Shown one piece after another: positions 1 through 7,842 of a DNA stretch of 40,425 bases. Position numbers and translations under genes: made by a program. Position 1 is the stretch's first letter; each line of letters opens with the position of its first letter. The notes under the pieces were generated by a model that saw only the letters and a list, made by a program, of their open reading frames with translations, was not told the DNA's origin and did not search any database. The stretch comes from an uncultured Lachnospiraceae bacterium (GTDB lineage: Bacteria > Bacillota > Clostridia > Lachnospirales > Lachnospiraceae), in NCBI GenBank assembly GCA_947175055.1, contig CAMWLJ010000026.1:1-40425 (forward strand), written 5' to 3'.

Positions 1-2
1 AG

Positions 3-473
3 GTTTCGATACCCACACCGGTTCCGAATACCTATATCAGTCTGCAGTATGCGGTGCAGGCAGTATTTGCTACACTGTTTGGGCCGATCGCAGGCCTGTT
101 GATCGGATTTATCGGTCATACGCTGATCGACGCGACCAATTATGGACCTTGGTGGAGCTGGATCATTGCTTCTGCGTTTGCAGGTCTCGTGATCGGTCTT
201 GTGACGATGAAGTTGGACATCAATGAAGGACTTGACACGAAGAAGATCGTTCAGTTTAATGTGGCCCAGGTCATCGCACATCTGTTGTCATGGGGGCTTG
301 TTGCACCCTGCCTTGATATTCTGATCTACTCAGAACCCCTTGAGAAATTGTTTGCGCAGGGCTTGATGGCAGGTGTTGCTAATATGCTCACAACCGGTAT
401 CGTAGGTTCGCTTCTGTTAGTTGCATATGCGAAGACGGTTGTCAAGAAAGGTTCCCTGAGCAAGGAGAACTAG
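3..473 (+). CDS. ECF transporter S component, UPF0397-like (5' partial)
   Basis: This is the C-terminal ~156 residues of a small membrane protein; the reading frame is open from base 3, so the start lies beyond the left edge. The first visible residues contain IPTPVPNTYISLQYA, followed by LFGPIAGLLIGFIGHTLID and a WWSW segment, a pattern I recognise from the UPF0397 family of ECF substrate-binding (S) components. Several hydrophobic membrane segments are visible and the C-terminus is short and basic (VVKKGSLSKEN). It would bind a vitamin-like substrate and dock on the EcfT/ATPase module encoded immediately downstream. The substrate cannot be read from the sequence. An internal GTG at 54 is not a credible start because family-conserved sequence lies upstream of it. 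Confidence 0.85.
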   Translation, partial: VSIPTPVPNTYISLQYAVQAVFATLFGPIAGLLIGFIGHTLIDATNYGPWWSWIIASAFAGLVIGLVTMKLDINEGLDTKKIVQFNVAQVIAHLLSWGLVAPCLDILIYSEPLEKLFAQGLMAGVANMLTTGIVGSLLLVAYAKTVVKKGSLSKEN

Positions 474-490
474 GAAAACAAGGATCAAAG

Positions 491-526
491 AGAGCGGCCG
501 TTATCGACAGATGCGGCGGCTCTTTT
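491..526 (+). terminator. Hairpin between S component and ATPase genes
   Basis: AGAGCGGCCG (491-500) pairs with CGGCGGCTCT (514-523) at 9 of 10 positions and is followed by a short T run. It is probably a leaky terminator or attenuator that makes the S component more abundant than its energising module, since the downstream gene has no obvious strong promoter of its own. Confidence 0.5.
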
Positions 527-601
527 GCGGTATGGGAATTCTATGACAGGATTCGAGTTAGGTACTCGCCTTGTTAAGTAAATAAGAGAAGGAGCAATGA
601 T

Positions 602-2311
602 ATGATAACTCCCGTGATTTCTTTTCAGGACTATGGTTTTCAATATACGGCCCAGGCAGAGCCTACGTTGCGTCATATCAATCTGGACATCTATCCGGGC
701 GAAAAGGTACTGATCGCCGGTACTTCGGGCAGTGGCAAGAGCACGATCGGAAACTGTATCAACGGACTGATTCCCTTTGCTTATCCGGGCAAAAGTACTG
801 GCCGGCTGTTAATAGAAGGCAAGGAGGCCAAAGAGAGCAGCATCTTTGAGCTAAGCCATGTGGTGGGGACGGTATTACAGGATACGGACGGTCAGTTTAT
901 CGGATTGACAGTAGGAGAAGACATTGCGTTCGCACCGGAGAATGCCTGTGTGCCTCAGGAGGAAATGAAGCAGCTGGTAGAACAGGTGGCCGGACTGGTG
1001 GATATTGAGGATCATCTGGAGTATGCACCTCATGAATTGTCCGGTGGACAGAAGCAGCGGGTCAGCTTGGCAGGGGTGATGGTGGAAGAAGTCAAGGTAT
1101 TGCTGTTTGATGAGCCTTTGGCGAATCTGGATCCGGCGGCAGGACGGACGACGATAGAACTGATCGACATGGTGCATGAGCGTACAGGTGCAGCGGTGAT
1201 CATCATAGAACATCGTCTGGAGGATGTATTGTGGCGTAAGATGGATCGTATCGTGCTGGTGCATGAGGGTGAGATCGTAGCGGACATGCCGGTTGCCAGT
1301 CTGCTTTCCGGTAATCTGCTCCTGAGGCATGGAATCAGGGAGCCGCTGTATCTGACGGCATTGCGCTATGCGGGTGTTGAGATCAGGGAGGATCTGCATC
1401 CCGAACATGTGAACAGTCTGCAGCTTAAGCAGGTAGACAAGGAACAGGTAAGGCGCTGGTATCATATACAACGTGCAGGAATCCGGCCTAAGCAGCACGG
1501 GCAGGAACTGCTGCAGATCAGGGATCTTAAGTTCGGTTACACACCGGATATCTGTACGCTGCAGGATGTAAATTTTACGATCTGTAAGGGAGAGATGGTC
1601 AGCATCGTGGGACGAAACGGCGCTGGTAAGAGTACGCTGGCAAAGCTGATCTGTGGGTTTGAGCAGCCGCTTTCCGGCAGTATTTCTATGGACGGAAGAG
1701 ATCTGAAAGGCGATACGATCAAGGAGCGGGCTGCCCATATCGGTTATGTGATGCAGAATCCGAATCAGATGATCTCCAAGCCCATGATCTGGGATGAGGT
1801 GGAGATGGCACTTGTGCAGAGCGGTATGCCGAAGGAGGAGCGGACAAGACGGGTTGAGGAGACCTTGAAGGTCTGCGGGCTGTATCCTTTCCGCAACTGG
1901 CCTGTTTCGGCTTTGTCTTTCGGACAGAAGAAGCGGGTGACGATTGCCAGCATCCTGGTCCAGAGACCGCAGATCATCATTCTGGATGAGCCTACGGCGG
2001 GACAGGATTATCATCACTATACGGAGATCATGGATTTCCTGAAGGAATTGAATGAACAAGGATATACGATACTGATGATCACGCACGATATGCATTTGAT
2101 GTTAGAATATACGAAACGGGCGATCGTGTTCAGTGAGGGCCGTATGCTGGCGGATACCACGGCGGCGCATGTGCTCAATAATCCGGAGCTGGTAAGGGAA
2201 GCTAATCTGAAAGAGACTAGCTTGTATACGCTCAGCGTGGCGTGTGGTATTGAGGAACCCCAGGTCTTTACTGAGTGCTTTATAGACTATGAGCAGAAGG
2301 AGGTGCGGTAA
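602..2311 (+). CDS. ECF transporter duplicated ATP-binding protein (YkoD-type)
   Basis: This 569-residue protein contains two ABC ATPase domains fused in tandem. Domain 1 has Walker A GTSGSGKST (residues 40-48), signature LSGGQ (about 146-150) and Walker B LLFDEP (about 167-172). Domain 2 has Walker A GRNGAGKST (about 337-345), a modified signature LSFGQ (about 438-442) and Walker B IILDEP (about 460-465). Fused ATPases of this kind power group II ECF importers. It sits between an S component and EcfT and overlaps the latter by one base, so the three probably form one transporter. The start is supported by AAGGAG at 589-594, seven bases upstream. YkoD proteins have been linked to thiamine or HMP uptake, but that substrate is not shown here. 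Confidence 0.88.
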   Translation: MITPVISFQDYGFQYTAQAEPTLRHINLDIYPGEKVLIAGTSGSGKSTIGNCINGLIPFAYPGKSTGRLLIEGKEAKESSIFELSHVVGTVLQDTDGQFIGLTVGEDIAFAPENACVPQEEMKQLVEQVAGLVDIEDHLEYAPHELSGGQKQRVSLAGVMVEEVKVLLFDEPLANLDPAAGRTTIELIDMVHERTGAAVIIIEHRLEDVLWRKMDRIVLVHEGEIVADMPVASLLSGNLLLRHGIREPLYLTALRYAGVEIREDLHPEHVNSLQLKQVDKEQVRRWYHIQRAGIRPKQHGQELLQIRDLKFGYTPDICTLQDVNFTICKGEMVSIVGRNGAGKSTLAKLICGFEQPLSGSISMDGRDLKGDTIKERAAHIGYVMQNPNQMISKPMIWDEVEMALVQSGMPKEERTRRVEETLKVCGLYPFRNWPVSALSFGQKKRVTIASILVQRPQIIILDEPTAGQDYHHYTEIMDFLKELNEQGYTILMITHDMHLMLEYTKRAIVFSEGRMLADTTAAHVLNNPELVREANLKETSLYTLSVACGIEEPQVFTECFIDYEQKEVR

Positions 2312-3144
2312 TGGCGAAGGTTGCGATCTTAAGCTATATCAAGCGGAAAAGTCCCGTGCATGAGCTGACCGGTACCACAAAGCTGATCTTCTTTATCGCC
2401 TGGAGCATAGCTGCCATGGTCACATACGATACAAGAGTACTGCTCTGTATGCTGGTGATCAGTGTCGTGGTATTCAGGATAAGCAGGATCAGGATACGGG
2501 ATATCAGCGTCGTGCTCGGGCTGGCAGCGGTCTTCCTGCTGTTGAATAATCTGTTCGTCTATCTGTTTGCACCGGAATACGGGGTGGAATTGTATGAAAG
2601 CAGGACGGTGCTCTTTACGATTGCCGGGCCTTATACGGTCACATTGCAACAGCTGTTCTACCATCTCAACATGACGATGAAGGTGATCTGCGTAGTTCCG
2701 GTGGCGCTTCTGTTCATCGCCTGCACGGATCCAAGCGAATTTGCTGCGTCGTTGGCCAGCATCGGCGTCAGTTATCGGATCGGATATTCCGTCAGCCTGG
2801 CGCTGCGTTACATACCGGATGTGCAGAGAGAATACCATAATATCAGCCAGGCGCAGCAGGCAAGAGGAATTGACTTATCAGGCAAAGACAAGCTTTTTAC
2901 CAGAATGAAGAATTCGGTGGCGATCTTACTGCCGTTGATCCTGTCCAGCTTAAATCGTATCGAGACGGTCAGCAATGCGATGGAATTGCGGGGATTTGGG
3001 AAGAATAAGAAGCGTACCTGGTATGCGAGAAGAAAGATGCGCAAAAACGACTGGTTGGTGATCGGATTCGTAGCGGCGGTGCTGCTGATCGATCTGGTAG
3101 TGACTTTCTGGGATGGCAGCCGGTATTACAATCCATTTGTGTAG
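2311..3144 (+). CDS. ECF transporter transmembrane component EcfT
   Basis: This 277-residue integral membrane protein has about five hydrophobic segments. In the cytoplasmic region it carries the two Arg-Gly motifs typical of EcfT coupling helices: QQARGIDL (about residue 188) and MELRGFGK (about residue 225). These helices contact the ATPases and transmit ATP-driven motion to the S component. The start codon overlaps the stop of the ATPase gene by one base, with AAGGAGGTG just upstream, so the two are translationally coupled. The protein ends with one more hydrophobic segment. CbiQ/EcfT family membership is clear; the transported molecule is not. Confidence 0.88.
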   Translation: MAKVAILSYIKRKSPVHELTGTTKLIFFIAWSIAAMVTYDTRVLLCMLVISVVVFRISRIRIRDISVVLGLAAVFLLLNNLFVYLFAPEYGVELYESRTVLFTIAGPYTVTLQQLFYHLNMTMKVICVVPVALLFIACTDPSEFAASLASIGVSYRIGYSVSLALRYIPDVQREYHNISQAQQARGIDLSGKDKLFTRMKNSVAILLPLILSSLNRIETVSNAMELRGFGKNKKRTWYARRKMRKNDWLVIGFVAAVLLIDLVVTFWDGSRYYNPFV

Positions 3145-3222
3145 GGACTGTTAAGGATTTATTTCCTCGAGCAGTGGGGCTTTGATTGCAAGGATTCTGT
3201 AACGGTTGTTAAGGAGGCAGAC

Positions 3223-4155
3223 ATGAATTTACTGGTGATCGGCGGTAGTTATTTTTACGGTAGAGTCTTCGTGATGGAGGCGGTGAAAGAACACACAGTC
3301 ACGGTATTGAACCGCGGCACTTATTCGATGAAGGAATTCGGGGTAAAGGAGATCCGGGGTGACAGGCATGATGTGGATGTTCTTATGCAGTGCAAAGAGA
3401 ACTATGATGCGGTCATAGATTTCTGTGCGTACGATGCGGGAGATGTGGAACTGATCGTGCAGAAGATTGCAGGACAGATCGGGCAGTATGTGTTGATCAG
3501 CACGGTGGATGTCTATGAGCGGGGAAACGATACGGTCAGAACGGAAGAACATGCATTGGAACATCGGATCTTTCCGGGAGAGGCAGGCGCTTATATTGCC
3601 GGCAAGGTGGTATTGGAGGAGGAACTTGTACGGGTCTGCAGTGAGCGGTGTATCCCTTGGACGGTGCTTCGACCGGCGATTCTCTACGGCCCATATAATT
3701 ATGCGCCCCGGGAATCTGTCTATATCCGGATGATGCTGCAGAACAGGGCACTGCCCAGTTTTGTGGATGCAGATGGCAGATTTCAGTTAGTGTATGTTAA
3801 GGATGCCGCCCAGGCGCTGCTGAGAACGCTCGGCAATACCCGGGCATATGGACAGGCTTACAATCTCTGCCAGGATGGGAGCATAGATTATGCCCTTTTC
3901 TTTCAGATACTGAAAGAGGCTGCGGAAGCGGAAGTAAGAGATGGACTGCAGGAGATTCCGATCACAGTGGACAGTGCTATGGCACAGCAGATTCCGGTTC
4001 CTTTTCCGGCGAAGGCTGAGGAGACACAGCTGTGTTCCAATGAGAAGAGTAAGCGTGAACTGAGCCTGCAATACACGGATCTTGCGGAAGGAATGGGCAG
4101 GACATACCGGGCATTTAAGCAGGTATATCAACCGGATACGCCGGCGCAGCAATGA
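3223..4155 (+). CDS. NAD-dependent epimerase/dehydratase (SDR) family protein
   Basis: This 310-residue protein begins with a Rossmann nucleotide-binding segment, MNLLVIGGSYFYGR, in which GGSYFYGR (residues 7-14) is a variant glycine-rich loop. An acidic/polar strand, AVIDFCAYDAGD, and VLISTVDVYERG follow, matching the position of the active-site Ser/Thr region of extended or atypical SDRs, and then LRPAILYGPYNY, a typical epimerase segment. The classical YxxxK is not obvious; GAYIAGKVVLEEE (Y then K four residues later) is the best candidate. AAGGAGG lies five bases before the start. It is probably a sugar-nucleotide epimerase/reductase or a regulator-like SDR. The substrate is unknown and the neighbours (ECF importer, Feo) give no clear lead. 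Confidence 0.75.
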   Translation: MNLLVIGGSYFYGRVFVMEAVKEHTVTVLNRGTYSMKEFGVKEIRGDRHDVDVLMQCKENYDAVIDFCAYDAGDVELIVQKIAGQIGQYVLISTVDVYERGNDTVRTEEHALEHRIFPGEAGAYIAGKVVLEEELVRVCSERCIPWTVLRPAILYGPYNYAPRESVYIRMMLQNRALPSFVDADGRFQLVYVKDAAQALLRTLGNTRAYGQAYNLCQDGSIDYALFFQILKEAAEAEVRDGLQEIPITVDSAMAQQIPVPFPAKAEETQLCSNEKSKRELSLQYTDLAEGMGRTYRAFKQVYQPDTPAQQ

Positions 4156-4222
4156 TCTGCACGAAATGTCATAAGAGAGGATAAGAGTTTGCGACGCTTT
4201 GGAATGGAGGAAAAGAAGAAAG

Positions 4223-4444
4223 ATGACATTGGATCAGATAGCGATAGGACAAGAAGCGAAGATCATAAAGGTTGGCGGGGAAGGTGAACTTCGCTGCCGG
4301 CTGTTGGATATGGGCTTGATCCCGAAGACTGTCGTTAAGGTACAGAAGGTAGCGCCCATGGGAGATCCGATCGAGATCCATCTGCGGGGATATGAGTTGA
4401 CGATCCGCAAGGAAGATGCCGGCAAGATCGAGGTCGTTACCTGA
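4223..4444 (+). CDS. feoA: Ferrous iron transport protein A
   Basis: This 73-residue SH3-like protein has the FeoA pattern: an N-terminal TLDQIAIGQEAKI, then LRCRLLDMGLIPKTVVKV, PMGDPIEIHLRGYELTIRKEDA and a short end. FeoA is a small cytosolic partner that stimulates or stabilises FeoB. I place the start at the ATG at 4223 because this gives the normal family length and a GGAGG lies at 4206-4210. An upstream in-frame TTG at 4199 would add a basic extension (EWRKRRK) that is not typical. feoB follows after ~98 bases. No FeoC-like gene is seen. Confidence 0.88.
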   Translation: MTLDQIAIGQEAKIIKVGGEGELRCRLLDMGLIPKTVVKVQKVAPMGDPIEIHLRGYELTIRKEDAGKIEVVT

Positions 4445-4542
4445 TAAGGCAGGTATCCGGATCGATATAAGTTGGCCGAGAAGCAGATAGTGTCCGGGAG
4501 AAGACAGACATAGAGAAGAAAAATGAGGGCGAGGACAGGATC

Positions 4543-6549
4543 ATGAGGTATGCTTTGGTAGGAAATCAGAACTGTGGCAAGACAACCTTGTTTAATCAGC
4601 TGACAGGATCGAATCAGCATGTGGGAAATTTTCCCGGCGTGACAGTGGATTCTAAGATAGGAGAGATCCGCGGAGAGAAAGGGGATTGTGTAGTTGACCT
4701 GCCGGGAATCTATTCAATCCGGCCTTATACGAATGAGGAACTGGTGACACGCAGGTTTATCCTGAAAGAGCATCCGGACGGGATCATCAATATTGTGGAT
4801 GCCACGAATATTGAGAGAAATCTGTATCTGACGCTGCAGCTTCTGGAGATGCATATTCCGATGGTGCTGGCGCTGAATATGATGGATGAAGTGCGCGGTA
4901 ACGGCGGTACGATCGATATCGGGAAAATGGAAGAAGAGCTGGGGATTCCGGTCATAGCGATCAGTGCAGTCCAAAACGAGGGAATAGAGGATCTGATCCA
5001 TGCCATCAAAGATGTATCGCAGCGCCGGATCTATCCAAAGGTGATGGATTTCTGCGAAAAAGGTGCGGTGCATAGATGTATTCATGCGGTCAGTCATCAG
5101 GTGGAAGATCATGCGGAAAGAATCGGTATCTCGCCGAGGTTTGCAGCGACAAAGATTGTGGAAGGCGACCACAATATCATAGAAAATCTGCATTTGTCGG
5201 AGAATGAGCTGGAGCTGATGGAACACAGCATCGTGGAGATGGAGCGTGACAGCGAGATGGACCGCAATGCGGCGCTGGCAGATATGCGGTATACTTTTAT
5301 CGAGAGGGTGTGTGGGCAGGCAGTCATCAAATGCCGGGAGAGTAGAGAACACAGAAGAAGTGTGCGCATCGACAGTGTGCTGACGGGAAAATACCTGGCG
5401 ATTCCTTCCTTTCTGCTGATCATGTTGTTGGTGTTTTGGCTGACATTTGGCGTGATCGGTACTTTTTTAAGCGACCTCTTGAGTATGGGGATCGACGCGC
5501 TGTCTGCAGTGGTGGAGCAGGCACTTATAGAGTATGGCATTAATCCGGTAGTCAAGAGCCTGGTGATCGACGGTATTTTCACCGGGGTGGGCAGCGTGCT
5601 GAGTTTTCTGCCGATCATCGTGGTATTGTTCTTCTTCCTTTCTATCTTGGAAGATTCCGGTTATATGGCTCGGATCGCGTTCGTGATGGATCGACCGCTG
5701 CGCAAGATCGGTCTGTCAGGCAAGAGCTTCGTGGCCATGCTCATTGGCTTTGGCTGCAGTGTTCCGGCAGTTATGACTACCAGAACGCTGTCTTCGGAGC
5801 GGGATAAGAAGATGACGATCATGTTGATCCCTTTTATAAGCTGTTCGGCTAAGATTCCCATCTATGCGTTATTTGCGGCTGCTTTTTTTCAGAAATACAA
5901 GGCGCTCGTGATGATGGGACTGTATGTGCTGGGCATTCTGGTAGGGATTTTGTGCGCGGTGATCTTGAATAAGACAACGTTTCACGGGAAGCCCATGCCA
6001 TTTGTGATGGAGCTGCCAAATTACAGATTCCCATCGACGAAAAGTGTCCTGCTGCTGATGTGGGATAAGGCGAAAGACTTTGTACAGCGTGCTTTTACGG
6101 TGATTTTTATCGCGACACTGCTCATATGGTTCTTGCAGTCTTTTGACAGTAGATTGAATGTAGTGACGGATTCTGGTGACAGTCTGCTCGCCATGATCGG
6201 AAAGTTGATCGCGCCTGTCTTTATACCGCTCGGCTTCGGTGACTGGAGGGCGGCAACGGCCCTGATCAGCGGCTTCAGCGCTAAAGAGGCGGTGGTCAGT
6301 ACGCTGGGAGTGCTGACCGGAACAAGCATGAGCAGTCTGGGTAAAACGCTGGAAGAAATATTCACGCCACTGGCGGCGGCCAGTTATCTTGTATTTACAT
6401 TACTGTATACGCCCTGTGTCGCAGCGGTGGCTACGATCAAGCGGGAGATGGGATCGTTATGGAAGACGGTGGGCATTGTGTGTATGCAGTGTGGAGTGGC
6501 CTGGCTCGCAGCATTTGTGCTCTATAATGCCGGAAAATTGTTGCTATGA
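4543..6549 (+). CDS. feoB: Ferrous iron transport protein B
   Basis: This 668-residue inner-membrane Fe(II) transporter has an N-terminal G domain. The G domain shows G1 GNQNCGKTT (residues 7-15), a GNFPGVTVD switch region (28-36), G3 DLPG (52-55), G4 NMMD (about 112) and G5 SA. A helical spacer follows, then a C-terminal membrane region with Gate motifs. Two conserved cysteine segments, FGCSVPAVMTTRT and ISCSAKIPIYALF, are visible and are thought to lie along the iron path; a third, YTPCVAAVATIKRE, lies near the end. Length and domain order are standard. It is paired with feoA upstream. In anaerobic gut-type bacteria this is the main iron uptake route, and the downstream SUF genes would be one user of the iron. 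Confidence 0.95.
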   Translation: MRYALVGNQNCGKTTLFNQLTGSNQHVGNFPGVTVDSKIGEIRGEKGDCVVDLPGIYSIRPYTNEELVTRRFILKEHPDGIINIVDATNIERNLYLTLQLLEMHIPMVLALNMMDEVRGNGGTIDIGKMEEELGIPVIAISAVQNEGIEDLIHAIKDVSQRRIYPKVMDFCEKGAVHRCIHAVSHQVEDHAERIGISPRFAATKIVEGDHNIIENLHLSENELELMEHSIVEMERDSEMDRNAALADMRYTFIERVCGQAVIKCRESREHRRSVRIDSVLTGKYLAIPSFLLIMLLVFWLTFGVIGTFLSDLLSMGIDALSAVVEQALIEYGINPVVKSLVIDGIFTGVGSVLSFLPIIVVLFFFLSILEDSGYMARIAFVMDRPLRKIGLSGKSFVAMLIGFGCSVPAVMTTRTLSSERDKKMTIMLIPFISCSAKIPIYALFAAAFFQKYKALVMMGLYVLGILVGILCAVILNKTTFHGKPMPFVMELPNYRFPSTKSVLLLMWDKAKDFVQRAFTVIFIATLLIWFLQSFDSRLNVVTDSGDSLLAMIGKLIAPVFIPLGFGDWRAATALISGFSAKEAVVSTLGVLTGTSMSSLGKTLEEIFTPLAAASYLVFTLLYTPCVAAVATIKREMGSLWKTVGIVCMQCGVAWLAAFVLYNAGKLLL

Positions 6550-6722
6550 TTGAGAGACAGAGGATCGTGCAAGAAAACTTAGGGGTGTACAAAATACTGA
6601 ATATGGCATAAAATTATCTGTGGAAAAGATATTGAGAAATATAGATTCTTTGATGAGCAATTTAGTTCAACAAACTGAACAATTTCAGTTAGAGGTTGTG
6701 CCGCTTCGGAATGGAGGAGAAA

Positions 6723-6965
6723 ATGAAAAGTTATATGCTTGATTTAAATTCTATTGACAGGGTGAAGGGATTTGTCAAGGCGATCGAGGTGTTTGACGGA
6801 TATTTTGATCTGGCGACAGGTAGATATGTGATCGATGCCAAGTCTATCATGGGGATTTTCTCCATGGATCTGTCGAAACCCGTGGAGTTCCGGGTTTTGG
6901 AACCCCACGAGAAGCTGTCTCAGATCGAGGATGCGATCGCACCGTACATAGTGAAGAGAATTTGA
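6723..6965 (+). CDS. HPr-like protein lacking the phosphorylatable histidine
   Basis: This 80-residue protein has the HPr fold signature DLATGRYVIDAKSIMGIFSMDLSKPVEF, in which AKSIMG matches the HPr regulatory-serine helix. The N-terminal part that normally holds GLHARPA reads SIDRVKGFV and contains no histidine; the only His is in the C-terminal half (EPHEK). It therefore cannot be the usual PTS phosphocarrier through His15, although the Ser46-like position is kept. The role is unknown; it may be regulatory. The start at 6723 is chosen because GGAGG (6713-6717) lies five bases upstream, whereas the upstream GTG at 6696 would put the RBS inside the gene. A strong terminator follows, so it is the last gene of this stretch. 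Confidence 0.75.
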   Translation: MKSYMLDLNSIDRVKGFVKAIEVFDGYFDLATGRYVIDAKSIMGIFSMDLSKPVEFRVLEPHEKLSQIEDAIAPYIVKRI

Positions 6966-6984
6966 TAAGTCAGCAGGAGCAGAG

Positions 6985-7024
6985 AGCTGTCGGTATGTGA
7001 GAAGATCATATACCGGCAGCTTTT
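6985..7024 (+). terminator. Intrinsic terminator after the HPr-like gene
   Basis: AGCTGTCGGTATGTG (6985-6999) pairs with CATATACCGGCAGCT (7007-7021), a 15-bp stem with two G-T wobbles, followed by TTTT. It separates the feo/HPr-like stretch from the suf operon. Confidence 0.85.
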
Positions 7025-7041
7025 AAAATGTAAGAACTTAT

Positions 7042-7070
7042 TTGCTAAGTATTCGATTTTGTGATAAGAT
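7042..7070 (+). promoter_or_regulatory. Sigma-A type promoter for sufC-sufB-cls
   Basis: TTGCTA (7042-7047), a 17-base spacer, then TAAGAT (7065-7070) preceded by TGA, an extended -10 element. Both hexamers match consensus at 4 of 6 positions. It sits directly after the preceding terminator and about 30 bases before the sufC start, which makes it the best promoter candidate for this operon. Confidence 0.55.
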
Positions 7071-7101
7071 ACTCTAATGGATTAAGAAAGGAAGTGACAA
7101 T

Positions 7102-7824
7102 ATGCTGGAATTAAAAGGAATCTGCTACTCTGCAGAAGATGAGAACAGAGAGGCAGAAATTTTAAAAGATATCAATGTGACAGTCGATGATAGATTTGTC
7201 GCTGTGACCGGACCAAACGGCAGCGGCAAAAGTACGCTGGCCAAGATCGTGGCGGGAATCTTAAAACCAACGGCAGGACAGATCCTGCTTGACGGGGTGG
7301 ATATCACTGATTTATCCATCACAGAGCGGGCCAATCTGGGAATCAGTTTTGCGTTCCAACAGCCGGTCCGTTTCAAGGGGATCACGGTGCGGGAGTTATT
7401 GTCCATCGCAGCCGGCAAGGATGCCAATATGGCGGAGATCTGCAATATGCTATCCGAAGTAGGGCTGTGCGCCAGAGATTATGTAAACCGTGAGGTGAAC
7501 GCTTCTCTGTCCGGAGGGGAATTGAAGCGGATTGAGATTGCCATGATCATGGCGCGAGGGACGAAGGTTTCCATATTTGATGAACCGGAAGCAGGAATCG
7601 ACCTGTGGAGTTTTCAGAATCTGATCCACGTGTTTGAGAAGATGCATGAGGAAATTCACGGATCCATACTGATCATTTCTCATCAGGAACGTATTTTGAA
7701 TATCGCGGACCGTATCATTTTGCTGGCGGATGGGCAGATTAAGAAGGTAGGAAGTAAGGAAGAGGTGATACCGGAGCTCCTGGGCGCCGGTGCACATTGT
7801 AAGACACTGACGGATAAATTATAG
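7102..7824 (+). CDS. sufC: Fe-S assembly ATPase SufC
   Basis: This 240-residue soluble ABC-type ATPase has Walker A GPNGSGKST (about residues 36-44), signature LSGGELKR and Walker B SIFDEPEAGIDLWSF. The segment ITERANLGISFAFQQPVRFKGITV is typical of SufC, and there is no partner permease. SufC drives conformational change in the SufB/D scaffold during Fe-S cluster assembly. The Walker B extension reads DEPEAGIDLWSF rather than the common DEIDSGLD form, which suggests a divergent clostridial lineage. sufB/D follows 18 bases later. Neither a cysteine desulfurase (SufS) nor SufU/SufE is in this window, so sulfur must come from elsewhere. Confidence 0.88.
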   Translation: MLELKGICYSAEDENREAEILKDINVTVDDRFVAVTGPNGSGKSTLAKIVAGILKPTAGQILLDGVDITDLSITERANLGISFAFQQPVRFKGITVRELLSIAAGKDANMAEICNMLSEVGLCARDYVNREVNASLSGGELKRIEIAMIMARGTKVSIFDEPEAGIDLWSFQNLIHVFEKMHEEIHGSILIISHQERILNIADRIILLADGQIKKVGSKEEVIPELLGAGAHCKTLTDKL

Positions 7825-7842
7825 AAGGGGAGGTATCAGTAG

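Noticed and set aside
875-2095. 406-codon minus-strand open frame opposite the ECF ATPase
   Set aside because: Antisense to a protein with two complete ABC domains; the translation is rich in His, Gln and Arg with no motif.
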